A program made the position numbers and the translations under genes. This document shows positions 43,401 through 57,231 of a stretch of DNA of 64,000 nucleotides, piece after piece; position 1 is the stretch's first letter; each line of letters begins with the position of its first letter. This DNA is from Mytilus edulis. Its lineage: Eukaryota; Mollusca; Bivalvia; Mytilida; Mytilidae. The stretch is from contig NC_092348.1 in assembly GCF_963676685.1 (NCBI RefSeq), positions 23,473,386-23,537,385 on the forward strand, given 5' to 3'. The notes beneath the pieces were generated by a model that saw only the letters and a program-made list of their open reading frames with translations, ran no database searches and had not been told where the DNA came from.

Positions 43401-44830
43401 GACAACATCGACAAAAAAAAAATGAGTGCACAAACCAACACGTATAAAATAGGTGTAAAAACAATCCTTTAAAAAATGTGTATTGACAACATTCACATGA
43501 CAGGTGTACAGACACCATTGACAAAACGGGTGTATAAAGAACACCGAAAACAGACAACAGGCAACATGACAGGTGTACAAATAAAACCGAAAGCTAGAAA
43601 TTTGGCACGTCAACTATCAAGATACTCTGAGGCAAGATACCCCGTTTGCTCATGTTTGCATGATGCAATCATCGCGGAGACTGATTTTTTTAATTAATGA
43701 GCCGAATTTCACCAAAATAAAGGCAAATCTACTTATTATGCACAGCCACTGTGCAAATTTTAATTGGCCTTCTTAGTCTAGCTAATAGACACTTACATTT
43801 CGTTTAGAGGGTGTTTTTTTTTGTGTGTTTCTAAAGACATTTCTCCATTTAGCGATTTTTGTTAACACAAACTACCCCCCTCCCCCCCAAAAAATAATAA
43901 AATAAATGAGCCGAATTTCACCAAAACATAACACGCACACCTTCATATTAGGGGACGACCATTTGATATTCTGGGGGGGGGGGGGGGAGGAGGATTTGTT
44001 TTTGATCGGTTATTTGTTTTTGTAAACTAAGAGGACAGACTATTCATTTTCTGCACTATTGAAGCAAGATTTTTCATTTTCATTAAAGCAAGGGACTGAT
44101 TATTCATTTTCACAACTATATTTATGATATTAAAAAAACATACAATTTTTAAATGATTTGTTTATTATAAATAACACATGTATAGTCAAGACATTATGTA
44201 CCATTTAATCAGAACTAATCATCATCCTCTGCTGAAATGAATCTTTTATATTCCCAACTGCATATACATGTATTGCATACATACATAGTATTAAAGTTTG
44301 GTTGTAACTAGCCTTGTAACTAGCCTTGTAACTCTTTTAAAAGTATTGGCAATCAAATAGTGCCAACACATTTTTTTGAAGGGTTTTGGAGCCACTGAAG
44401 GCCCAACAAGCTATAGAACAAATGATGCAAAATCATGCTTTCTGGGAGTTCCGCAGACCCTTTCATAATCTAAAAATGCAAGTTTTGTTTTAATAATTTT
44501 TTGACAATATTTTGGTCTCAAAGCAAAATGTATAAATTCAGTGTAAGACTTAAGTTTCTAGGGACAACATCAAAAGACCAACGTGCATGATAAAGCAAAA
44601 ATGGAATTCACATAGTTAAGTCTGTGGCTGCTGTTTTTTTTAAAACTCATGATCAAGTTTATAACAAAATTTCTAGATGACAAAAGGAATGCAACACTAA
44701 CAGAATACACAAGGGCAATCAATGAACAAAAGACAAATAAATAAGAAACATTGATCCCGAAAAAATCAAGGCTACATCTGAGGGAAAACAGATCTTGTTT
44801 CTTGCAATGCACTTGCCGTGAACAGGTGAA

Positions 44831-44930
44831 NNNNNNNNNNNNNNNNNNNNNNNNNNNNNNNNNNNNNNNNNNNNNNNNNNNNNNNNNNNNNNNNNNNNNN
44901 NNNNNNNNNNNNNNNNNNNNNNNNNNNNNN
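44831..44930. other. Assembly gap, 100 Ns
   Basis: This is a run of exactly 100 N, the usual placeholder for a gap of unknown size. The sequence left of it (ending 44830) matches the sequence ending at 53544, and the sequence right of it (starting 44931) matches the sequence starting at 36219. Confidence 0.99.
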
Positions 44931-47900
44931 CATACATAATCAGCAAAACAAGTGAAACTATATTATGTGTATATAAATGCAATAATTAGGAAACTCACAA
45001 TTTTTTTCAACAGTTGAGCATTAGACAGTCACACTGTGCCTTTGTAATTTAAAAGACCACATTCATTTCAATTAAAAGATTTAAAATTAAATAGTTAAAA
45101 ATCCATGTATTAAGGATTGTTTCATTATATGTCTTGTATTTCAGGAAAGATGATCATGCATGATCCAATGGCTATGAGGCCATTTATGGGGTACAACTTT
45201 GGAAATTATCTAAAGCACTGGTTGAATTTGGAAGCCAAACCACACACGGTAGGAAAGAAAATGTAGTCTGCTACTCAAAAAATCTCATAATTCACTTTGT
45301 ACTGATTCTTGGAAGTATTGTTTAGACACAGCATAATTTCCCTGAAAAAGATGCCCCAATATCGTTGTGTATTTTGATAGTTAAGGATATGAAAACTTTT
45401 TTGGGGACCTCAGTATCTTTGAAATGTTTAACTTGACCTTAAATTGTTTAAGCCAACTTTCAAGTACTTCTTTTTTTTTGGGGGGGGGGGGGGGGGGAAG
45501 AGGGGGGGGGGTTGACTTTAACATTACAAAATGACCTTGAGTTATGTGTTTTTATGAGGATCAACATAGATATGTATAGTTAGTTTTGATTAATGTTTTC
45601 ATGTAATTCAGTTAAAAATAGATACAAACTTTATAATTTATTGATCTAATATTGTAACAATACTATGAGTTTCTTGGTAAGGATACATTTCTTTGGCTAT
45701 AAAAGTGGCAGTGATATAACTTTGAACTTTTTCAGGTTCCTAAAATCTTCCATGTGAACTGGTTCCGAGTAGATGAAGAAGGAGAATTCCTGTGGCCAGG
45801 TTTTGGAGATAATATCCGTGTATTGGATTGGGTATTAAGAAGATGTGCTGGAGAGGAAGGCATTGCTGAGAAAACTCCTGTAGGGTATATACCCAAGAAG
45901 GCTAAATACTGATGTTATGTTTGGGGAAAAAAACCCAATAGGAAATGTTCTAAACAAGGATGATTATTGGCAGATAGAAATTGCTCTTACTGCCATAGCT
46001 TATATACCTATGAAAGGTATATATTGGCACAAAAAAATGGCATATGTTATAGAAATGGCTTATATACAATGAAGAGAATAATACTTGCAGAGAGAAATAC
46101 CTATACTGACATACTACTCTGTACAAAGATAGGTAAACTATTGGCCCAAAAGTAACTTATAATGCCATGGCTTAATTATATAACCCAAATATATGTCAAC
46201 ACTGACATTAAAAAAAAAAGAAGACTGGCTCACCATTCAAAGAAAAAATTATTGAGAAAGGAGTAAGTTCGGTAAGGGCCATATTTGGCCCCAATTATAA
46301 AGTTCATAGTTACAAGACAATAAATGTTTTAAGTTGCCTTAAAGACATGTTAGAAAGTTAAACAGAACTGGTTTTGTCAAAGTTTAATTCTAACACGTTG
46401 ATTTTTACATCCAAAAAAGGTCAAGATAAGGGATTTTGGTGAAATTTGACAAAATCAGCTAGATTTCAACCAAATAAAGGACCAGGAAACATAGAGCGCA
46501 GGCTTCGACAAGCTTAGATTCAAATAAGACATGTGATATGTCTTCACAAACATTATTTTAAAAGATCTTTGTTGTCGACGTATGCGCTCTATGTTTCCTG
46601 TCCAATAATCTATGGAAATTCACCCATTTTCATTGATTTTTTCGTGAAAAATCAATATGAGTACAACTTGTGACGTCATAATGAAACGCAGAAACGTAAA
46701 ATTTTCAACAAAATGGTTTATATCCTAGCTAGTCAATGTATTAGCTATAATTTATCGTGATATTGGTCGATAAATCCGAATTTGAAATTTACGCTAAAAA
46801 AGGGGGCCATTTTAGGACCTTATCGAACATACTCCTTTATCTCTCTAACTTGATGAAATATACATTACCCAGTAATCAATATGCTGAAGACCAAAAAGTT
46901 TTGGAAAACTTTGCAAAAAAAACTGTTGGTGCTTTAAATAGAATAGAAGTGCAAAAGTATATGTAATTGTTTTTGGATATATTTTTCAGAATCATTTAAT
47001 TTGACCAACCTTGGTGATCTTAAATGGGATGAACTGTTCAGTATTCCTAAGTACTATTGGCTGGATGACATCAGAGAGAGTAAGAGATTCTTAGAAGATC
47101 AAGTAGGAACAGATGTACCACAAGTTATCTGGGATGAATTGGATGAACAAGAAAAGAGACTGCGAGATTTACTGTAAAACATTTTGTTGATCAGTAGACC
47201 ATATCTTCCAAATGTTTTGAGTTAAGGTTACTGAAGTGTTTGGTGACTTTTTCACAGTATACATTAGTTAGCGGAGTGGAGTGGTGATAATAAATCAAAA
47301 TATCTTTTTTGTTGTTATTTGTTAAAGACATATATTTTATATGCATTGTTAAAGATGCAATACAAGTGCTTGTAGTAGATAAAGAAATATTTATCAGATT
47401 AAATGTTGACTTTTAAGTATATGCATGTTATATAGTTGTTTGCTACAATTCTTATCATTAAAATGTCTCAGATTATTGGATCATTTTATGTTTGATCCTA
47501 TGATCTAACATGTATTTGTTAATTTTTTTTCACACGTTGGATGAAAAACATATCAACTTTTTAATTAAGAAAGGATATAAATTTGAATAATTTCGAAACT
47601 GAATTTAATTCTTCTTTTTTAATATTTATTTTTTACTGTAATCTGAATTATGAAATGAAAAAAATTATAGTTACAAATGTTTTAAAATGTTTGCATAATT
47701 CAAAGGTTTTCTCATATTTTTATGTTTGACTTCTTTTTTAAGAAAATATGCCAAATCCAAGCTTGTATGTGTGGCATTATGGTACCATATTTTTATGTTT
47801 TATTTTTAGTACAGTTTTGTTTTATGTCATACAAGAGCTTACTAAATGTGGCATTATGGAATGTTACACCATATTTTTATCTGTAGGAGTTTTAAAGGTT

Positions 47901-50900
47901 ATACTGTTATAAGTATTTTCAAGGTATATCGATCATAATTGAAATCCCAAGAGATAATCATTACATATCGGATTGTTTAAATCCTTAGTTAGTCGATCAG
48001 TTGGTGCTATAAGTATAAAATTTACAAATGACCATTCCACTGTGATTTTATAAAGCTTAAGATATCATTTTAGATCCTTCTTTCTCTAAAAAATCTGATA
48101 AAAAAATGGTTTAAGATTTTATTTTTATAATGATATCGATTTAAATATCAGATATTCTTGAAATTTGTCACAAATAATTGTGTTTTGGCTTTCTGGGAAT
48201 AAATCCAATTTCTGTTAATTTTAAAAACTATGATTTTATAGCTTAAGCTTTGATATATACAGAATAGCTAGCTTCTAAAAGCCATTGTTTAATTGCAGAC
48301 CATTCTTGCAGTATATATAGATTGCAATTTTTATTATACATGTATATACATTTATGGATGAGACTTTTACTCTCATAGAATACCCGGTATTATGCATTAC
48401 GTTATATTTAGTCATTATACATATTTGTTTTATCAACTTTCTTTTTGATTTGTTGATTGATTTTGTTAGATATAGTTATTCCATAAAACATTTCAAATGT
48501 AAAAGTTTGTTAATTGATATAATAATTGAAGTTTTTATAGAAGACAGTATACTGCATATTCATAAATTTTTGTGAAAAATGTGAGTATCGCAATAATAAG
48601 AACTAGCAATTTGTTATCTGTGTGCAGCCTTTCCAAAATTTGCAATAACTAATCTTGCATTTATGTCAATTCTTCAAAAAATGCAATCATAAATGCATAC
48701 AATATTTGCATTTTTACATTAAGCTATGAACAATCAATAAATCTTTAGATGGTTTATTTATTACATTCCCTTTTCAGCAAGTGCATTTATCCTGCTGAAA
48801 ACTTCAAAGTTTTCTGTGATTATTTTTTTTCTTTGTGCCATACAAAGCTTTAATATCATATTACTTGTTATTGTAAGAAATCTCTTATTTAATATTAATC
48901 TTATATAATTAAGGATATACGTAATGGTTTCTTTATATTTATATTGTTACAATATTGTTATTATATGAGTGTGTATAAATAAAGTAGTATTGCTTGCAGT
49001 TGTTTTTGTTGAAATAATGGCCCTAAGATCTCTAGATATATTCTTTCTTTAATTTGTGTTTGGTTGCTGTCTCAAAGATATGTATCTTATTTTACGTACA
49101 CATGTCTTTACTATGTAATATTAACATACAAAGATGTGGAGTTAATTGTAACGAGACAGTAGCCAAACAGCACAAGTTTACCAAAACCATCAATGTAACA
49201 GTCCTCTAAAGTGAAAATTTGTTTAGCATTATTTGGGCACTATTTCCAATATTTCATGCTCTAGCAGCTCTGGATGATAATTCAATCAAATCTATTTTTC
49301 AAAGCAATCTCTGATGATATATCAATAAAGCTTCATTACTATAGACTCCCTGTATAATTAAATAAGCTCAGTAACAAATCATTTGGTCACTGGTCAATAT
49401 TTTCCTAAAATTCTATGACATTGCCACTAAATTGTAAATTTCTTTAAGGCTTTAAAATAGGTAGTAGTTACAAAAGTAGTCATATGTTGTGGTGTCAAGG
49501 GGTCAAATGAGGATACTTGATTGATTGGTGTTTAATGAAACTTTAACCAATTTTGTATTTTTTTGTGGTGATCAATTTTTTGTTGGTAAAATAAGTCAAA
49601 GTGCTCAGAGAAACCACGACCTTCTGCAGGAAAACTTGAAATCCTTGTCAATTAAAATTGGAGTCTAGTGCAGCACCCACATCCTAGATTTGACCTCATT
49701 ACGATTACCTCAATATTGACAGGCTAATGACCCAGTAGTTGGATATCTTAGACCACTCCGCCACCTAGGCCCCTGATAAATATATAACAGATGGCCATAG
49801 TAATTTAAAAATATCAAGTCAACAGCTGATTTATAAAATAATTGTTGATTGATTAGTCTACAATGAGTGCCTAAAAAAACTAAGAACAAGATACTTGTAG
49901 GTGAACAGCACTGCAAGCAAAGCAAATACACAAACAACAATAACAAAACAATGAAACAAACAATACTGACATGACAGATATACAGATACCATTCACAAAA
50001 TAGATCAATCATGTGCACAAACAACATTGAACAAAAAAATAAGTGTACAAACACTGATACACTGTACTACACATATATACAAATAATACTTAGTAACAAG
50101 AAAAGAATACAGAGACTGAATCACAACTATACAAATAACACTTAGTATCAAGATAAGTTTAAATTTATTTACAGTTATACAAATAATATTAGTAACAAGA
50201 TAAGTAAACATAATCGGACTAAAAGGTATACAAATAACACTGGCAATAAGACAAGTATACAGACAAGTACCACAGCTATACAAATAACACTAGTAACAAG
50301 ATCAGTATACATTTACAGTTATACAAAAAACATTAGTAACAAGATAAGTGCACAGAATTTTACCATAGGTATACAAATAACACTGGCAATAAGACAAGTA
50401 AACAGACAAGTACCATAGCTATACAAATAACATTAGCAACAAGATAAGTGAATAGAATCTGACTAATAGGTATACAAATAACACAAGTAAACAGACAAGT
50501 ACCATAGCTATACAAATAACATTAGCAACAAGATAAGTGACAGAATCGGACTAAAAGGTATACAAATAACACTTTTGATAAGATAGGTATATAGACACTA
50601 ACACGAAGCTATACAAATAAGACACATAACTAGATACTGACACAGCTATACAAACAACACTATTAACAAGATACATGTACAGACAATGACACATAGGTAT
50701 ACAAATAACAGGCATAACGATATAAGTATACACATAGATATACAAATAAAACTAGTAATAAAAAAGATAAACAGACAAACAGCTATACAAACAACGTTGG
50801 TAAGAACATAAGTAAAGACACTGACACACAGATAAACAAAATTAATAACACTGGTAATAAAAAAGGTATACACACACACACACAGATATACAAATACCAC

Positions 50901-53544
50901 TGGTAATAAAATATGTATACACACACACACAAATATACAAATACCACTGGTAATAAAAATGGTATACAGACACACAGATATACAAATACTACTGGTAATA
51001 AAAAAAGGTATACAGACACACAGATATACAAATACCACTGGTAATAAAAAAGGTATACAGACACACAGATATACAAATACCACTGATAATAAAAAAAGGT
51101 ACACAGACACACAGATATACAAATACCACTGGTAATAAAAAAGGTATACAGACACACAGATATACAAATACCACTGGTAATAAAAAAAAAAGGCATACAG
51201 ACACAGATATACAAATACTGGTAATAAGAAAGGTATATATACACACAGATATACAAATACCACTGGTAATAAAAAAGGTATACAGACACACAGATATACA
51301 AATAACACTGGTAATAAGAAAGGTATATAGACACAGATCTTAAAATAACACTGGTAATAAAAAAAATATACAGACAAACATGTATACAAATACAACTGGT
51401 AATAAGAAAGGTGTATAGACACAGATATTAAAATAACACTGGTAATAAAAAAAATTATACAGACACACATGTATACAAATAACACTGGTAATAAGAAAGG
51501 TATATATACACACAGCCATACAAATAACAATGGTTAGAAGATAAGTATACAGACACTGACACATTGATAAAGAATAACACTGATAACAAGAAAGGTATAC
51601 ATACACTGACACATAGCTATACAAATAACACTGGTACCAATTTATGCATACAGACAATGATACATCGGTATACAAATAACAATGGTAATACGATAGGTAT
51701 ACAGACACTGACACACATCTATACAAATAACACTGGTAAGAGATAAATATACATACATTGACAGATAGGTATATAATAACACGAATAGCAATATAGGTAT
51801 ACAATAACACGAATAGCAATATAGGTATATAATAACACGAATAGCAATATAGGTATACAATAACACGAATAGCAATATAGGTATACACTATCACTAATAG
51901 CATTATAGGTATACAGACACTGACACACAGCTATACAAATAACACTGGTAACAAAATAAGTATACAGATAGGTATACAGCTATCATGGATAACAAGATAG
52001 GTGTACAGACACTGACACAGAGCTATACAAATAACACTGATAACAAAATAAGTATACAGACACTGACACACAGCTATACAAATAACACTGATAACATCCA
52101 GAACTGGGGAATAGACAACATCGACAAAAAAAAAATGAGTGCACAAACCAACACGTATAAAATAGGTGTAAAAACAATCCTTTAAAAAATGTGTATTGAC
52201 AACATTCACATGACAGGTGTACAGACACCATTGACAAAACGGGTGTATAAAGAACACCGAAAACAGACAACAGGCAACATGACAGGTGTACAAATAAAAC
52301 CGAAAGCTAGAAATTTGGCACGTCAACTATCAAGATACTCTGAGGCAAGATACCCCGTTTGCTCATGTTTGCATGATGCAATCATCGCGGAGACTGATTT
52401 TTTTAATTAATGAGCCGAATTTCACCAAAATAAAGGCAAATCTACTTATTATGCACAGCCACTGTGCAAATTTTAATTGGCCTTCTTAGTCTAGCTAATA
52501 GACACTTACATTTCGTTTAGAGGGTGTTTTTTTTTGTGTGTTTCTAAAGACATTTCTCCATTTAGCGATTTTTGTTAACACAAACTACCCCCCTCCCCCC
52601 CAAAAAATAATAAAATAAATGAGCCGAATTTCACCAAAACATAACACGCACACCTTCATATTAGGGGACGACCATTTGATATTCTGGGGGGGGGGGGGGG
52701 GAGGAGGATTTGTTTTTGATCGGTTATTTGTTTTTGTAAACTAAGAGGACAGACTATTCATTTTCTGCACTATTGAAGCAAGATTTTTCATTTTCATTAA
52801 AGCAAGGGACTGATTATTCATTTTCACAACTATATTTATGATATTAAAAAAACATACAATTTTTAAATGATTTGTTTATTATAAATAACACATGTATAGT
52901 CAAGACATTATGTACCATTTAATCAGAACTAATCATCATCCTCTGCTGAAATGAATCTTTTATATTCCCAACTGCATATACATGTATTGCATACATACAT
53001 AGTATTAAAGTTTGGTTGTAACTAGCCTTGTAACTAGCCTTGTAACTCTTTTAAAAGTATTGGCAATCAAATAGTGCCAACACATTTTTTTGAAGGGTTT
53101 TGGAGCCACTGAAGGCCCAACAAGCTATAGAACAAATGATGCAAAATCATGCTTTCTGGGAGTTCCGCAGACCCTTTCATAATCTAAAAATGCAAGTTTT
53201 GTTTTAATAATTTTTTGACAATATTTTGGTCTCAAAGCAAAATGTATAAATTCAGTGTAAGACTTAAGTTTCTAGGGACAACATCAAAAGACCAACGTGC
53301 ATGATAAAGCAAAAATGGAATTCACATAGTTAAGTCTGTGGCTGCTGTTTTTTTTAAAACTCATGATCAAGTTTATAACAAAATTTCTAGATTACAAAAG
53401 GAATGCAACACTAACAGAATACACAAGGGCAATCAATGAACAAAAGACAAATAAATAAGAAACATTGATCCCGAAAAAATCAAGGCTACATCTGAGGGAA
53501 AACAGATCTTGTTTCTTGCAATGCACTTGCCGTGAACAGGTGAA
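44931..53544 (+). repeat. 8.6-kb duplicated block, right copy (probable contig overlap)
   Basis: Begins at the first base after the Ns and ends at GAACAGGTGAA, exactly where the left copy ends. All features inside mirror the left copy at an offset of about 8.71 kb and should not be counted twice. Confidence 0.97.
45145..47177 (+). CDS. PCK: Second assembled copy of PEPCK gene 2 exons 10-12
   Basis: Exons at 45145-45248, 45736-45901 and 46990-47177 repeat gene 2 exons 10-12 almost base for base. There is no upstream exon because the copy starts at the N gap. The donor after the middle exon reads CCCAAGAAG|GCTAAATAC instead of CCCAAGAAAG|GTAAATAC: two substitutions remove the GT, and the frame would read through to TGA after KKAKY. 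This is best explained as the start of the next contig overlapping the previous one (an allele or error copy), not as a third gene. Confidence 0.85.
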
Positions 53545-54000
53545 CACAAATTGATATGGAGACAAGCGTTCGGTTTTGAAATTTCCTACATGAGGCATTT
53601 GCCTCAATATACGGCACTGTTAAAATAAAAGTGAGGGAAAGTTTCCTGAGACAATATACCTCAAGTTAAATGAAACCAATTTTCAGAAATTTCAAGCTAA
53701 AGTATATTTAAATAATATTTATACTTTTAATATTAAAAAAATTGGGAAGTGTTTTCCGATTTTTTTTGGGAAAAAGGATGAATTTATGAATTTATGAAGA
53801 ATCTGGTGCCATCTCATACTTTCGATTAGACCTGCTGAGTTATTTATTTTCATTACATTGCAAGTCATGTAATTTATTTTCAAACTACCACAGAACAGAC
53901 CATTTATTTTTGTGATTATCAAGGCTGAGTTATTTATTTTCAAAATCCTCCTGCCCCCCCCCCCCCCCCCCCCCCCCCAGAATATCAAATGGTCGTCCCC
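52664..54000. mobile_element. Harbinger-like nonautonomous element, TTA target duplication
   Basis: Ends GGGGACGACCATTTGATATT (left) and AATATCAAATGGTCGTCCCC (right) are perfect inverses, followed inward by G- and C-homopolymers. TTA lies on both sides (52661-52663, 54001-54003), the 3-bp duplication typical of PIF/Harbinger. The interior has TTATTTATTTTC-type repeats and no transposase. The left part also appears at 43951-44830 in the other contig copy. Confidence 0.75.
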
Positions 54001-55170
54001 TTATCTACACCAATGGTGCTAATTTCATTTCAAGTTTTATCTATATTTTTGGAGGTTTTGCGCTTACAAAACGTGTTGACTGACGGACAGACGGACAAGC
54101 AGTGTAACATGTGTAAAGACAACACGAACATAACAGGTATAATTTATGACGGCGTGCACAAAGCTGAGTCCACAAACGTAACGTCTTCAAATTACTAAAA
54201 CCATTTACGACGTTGGCATTTTCCTCCAGAAAACAAGCGCGTAACAAAAACACTGGACACTTAGTTTATCACATAACTTTAAATATTTACGTATTTCTTT
54301 TATCTTTCGAACAAAAAAGTGCAGCAAATGCACATTCTGGAAATATAAATAGATATATGCTAAGAGCAGTGAAATGGAAATGATTAGCGATTATGTCGTG
54401 TAACCTTTTCAGAAAATAGCGTTAAACGTCATTTCTTAAGATTGTAACATACTAGCTGGACATTAAAAAAATTCAGGTGTTCAGTCTGGACTATATCGAA
54501 TCATTCATATTTTGCAGATTATTTTAAACCTCTGGTTATGCACATTTGGAATACCAATTTGAAAATAAAAAGATTGTAATTACATATTTTTCTTGTCGAT
54601 TCTTCCATTTCGATTATTAGTCCTTCCAAATTACTACTTCTTATACACACAACGAAAACCATTCCAAACTTATCTACCATGATCGTTTTTGATTTTTTTT
54701 TTGCGATGAATTTCGTGTAATGTCCGAGTCCGAATCCGAACAATTCTATTATACGAAAATGCAGGAAAATATGTTGAATTTGTATAAGTTTTAGGTCAAA
54801 AAATCTAATTTATGCTTATTTAATGTTACAAGTTACACCGTATTTTTGTCGTTTTCTTTATGCCCGTTTCATGCTTTATAGATTAAATTTTAATTTACCT
54901 TACAAGTAATGTGGATTTTAATGGCATGCATTCATCATGTTATCATAAAAAAATTCTTATACCTATTCTTATTAAAAAATATTTTAAACACGGTTGGTAT
55001 AAGACTATTTAAAAGGCGCATTTTACATGCAGTTGCCGTCAACTTTGTGCACGCCGTCGTGTACAGACAATACAGATAAATAGGTACACATAATAACAAC
55101 ACGGAAAATAGATATGTCCTGAAATAATTTCGAAAACAACATGTGTACAGACAACATTTACATGACAGCT

Positions 55171-55485
55171 AGGTGTATAAACAACACTAAACAGGTCTAC
55201 ATCACTATATACAAAGGTGTATAAACAACACTAAAACAGGTCTACATCACTATATACAAAGGTGTATAAACAACACTAAAACAGGTCTACATCTCTATAT
55301 ACAAAGGTGTATAAACAACACTAAAACAGGTCTACATCTCTATATACAAAGGTGTATAAACAACACTAAAACAGGTCTACATCTCTATATACAAAGGTGT
55401 ATAAACAACACTAAAACAGGTCTACATCACTATATACAAAGGTGAATAAAAAACACTAAACAGGTCTACATCACTATATACAAAG
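55171..55485. repeat. 45-bp minisatellite, about 7 units
   Basis: Unit GGTGTATAAACAACACTAAA followed by ACAGGTCTACATCACTATAT and ACAAA, 45 bp, nearly identical between copies. The period and the GTATA/AACA-rich composition resemble the 41.2-43.4 kb array. Confidence 0.92.
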
Positions 55486-56109
55486 CAGGTACTGTAAAAA
55501 AAAAACCCAAATAAATATGAGTTAAAAAATAGCCTGAACAGGGGCAAATATGTGAATTATTGCGATTTAAGAAAAAAGTCATAAAATTACTGCTATTGAC
55601 CTATTCTTTAAAATCTTTAAAGTCTTTACTTTTGCCTTTGTGACATACATTTGAGTTTGTAGATCGACCTAAAAATATACACCTTTTAATTTGTCTTTGA
55701 CTTGAAACCAAAATCGTAACTAACACTTTCTCGATTCAGAGCTCAATATTAAGAATAAAAACCTTTTTTGGATCCACTTCGAAATAGTGCGCAAAGGTTT
55801 CCCTGACCATGAGGCTAACGAGGAAAATAAAAGAATAATAAGATACATTTCACGGAAAACTAACTTATCAAAAACGTTACTATTTTAAACAGCAGTAACC
55901 TTAAACTTAGACATATCGAATCCAAAATCTGTATAGGTGTCTCCCTCATCCTAGACTGGCTTCCAATTAACACAACCTTCATTTCAATTAAACAAGGGAA
56001 ACGTGCTTAAATTACCATCTAGAAACGGATTTTTTTAAAGTTTGTATTTTCAAACAGTTGACCTTGGACTTTAACCTATTTGCTATAAAATCAATATATT
56101 AATATAGCC

Positions 56110-56140
56110 AAGGATTTGTATAGTAACTATACAAATCCTT
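56110..56140. repeat. Perfect 15-bp inverted repeat
   Basis: AAGGATTTGTATAGT, one A, then ACTATACAAATCCTT. A related inverted pair (ATCAAGGATT/AATCCTTGAT with GTATAGTAC) occurs at 24975-25017. Confidence 0.85.
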
Positions 56141-56374
56141 GATATAGCGTTTTCCTCTTGTTCTGTCAGCAGAAAAATCATGAATGTATATATTAAAAAT
56201 ATCTCTGCCTTGAATCTTCCATATTCCTGTAAGTTCAGTATTAATCGGACAACATGGAGAAACTTAAAATACCCCAGGAAAACATTTGTTTTATCATGCA
56301 GCTAGAGACATATTTATACAATTGTATTATATGTCTCTGGTTTTATATACTGAAATTACATCTGTATATCTCAG

Positions 56375-56510
56375 ACAGTGTTATATTTTAGGTATATATA
56401 TATGATCATATATAGGGGAAAAAAATCTGAGACAAGTGCCAGTGTAACGGTTACACTGGCACTTGTCTCAGATTCCCCCCCCCCCTAATATACCTAAAAT
56501 ATAACACTGT
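56375..56510. repeat. Large palindrome with perfect 25-bp inner arms
   Basis: Arms 56424-56448 and 56450-56474 (AATCTGAGACAAGTGCC...) are perfect inverses around one base. Outer arms ACAGTGTTATATTTTAGGTATA and its inverse extend it to about 136 bp. A third, direct copy of CTGAGACAAGTGCC follows at 56530. Confidence 0.9.
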
Positions 56511-57231
56511 AAATAGGGGGAAAAGATTCTGAGACAAGTGCCTGTGTGTAGTTAGTGGCCTTAATCTTTGACCTAATGGGCTATTGACCCGGGCACTCTT
56601 TTATTTAATGTCGCGTTCTTCATCTGAGTTCCCTGGGTCTTCAATATGTCGTACAGACTGACAGAACGGAGTCACACATCGATGAATATATTTCCCGATT
56701 TTTTCGAAGAACAAAATAAAAGATATCATTACAGAACACATTAGAAAAAGACACCTTTGAGTTTCAATATTTGGCGGGAAAGTCAGGGGAGTTAACAAGA
56801 GAGTCCATTTCATTCCTCTCTAGATTTATCATATCGAAAAAAGCCGGTAAAGTGTCATTTCAGGTCATCATTTCATCCAAAATATATATATCTAACAGGT
56901 AAGGCACAATTTACAATTTTGTAATAGAAGTTTATTAAATTGATGCAAATCATCTACATTTGAATCGACTTTAAACAGTTGAGTGAAAACATTGCCAAAT
57001 GCAAGTTGAAGTTCTTCCTTGTGTGCAAAATTTATGTTGATACCGGCACTTTTTACCAGATCAATGTTGAGAATGTTGCTGATTTTGTTACTTTGGTTAA
57101 AACTTATTCATACGAAGTAGTACTCAAATTTACTGTGCTATTATATGTTTTGGGGAAAATGCACTGTCATTTCCGAAATTCAAAAGTTAAAATTATTGTT
57201 TATTGCAAACAGAGACATATAATACAAACAA

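Larger units (their letters stand above)
36219..44830 (+). repeat. 8.6-kb duplicated block, left copy
   Basis: Starts at CATACATAATCAGC in gene 2 intron 9 and runs to the gap. It is 8612 bp against 8614 bp in the right copy, with a few substitutions and homopolymer length changes. It contains gene 2 exons 10-12, the 3' UTR, a SINE and the 45-bp minisatellite. Confidence 0.97.

Noticed and set aside
46757-46966. 69-codon plus-strand frame
   Set aside because: Lies across the end of a TIR element and adjoining intron; the corresponding sequence in the other contig copy is frameshifted by one A.
45145-47177. A third PEPCK gene
   Set aside because: It is the gap-bounded repeat of gene 2 exons 10-12; no upstream exons exist and the copy is nearly identical even in introns.
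56601-56813. 70-codon minus-strand frame with a hydrophobic segment and acidic tail
   Set aside because: Single short frame with no splice context, homology or conserved neighbours that I can see.
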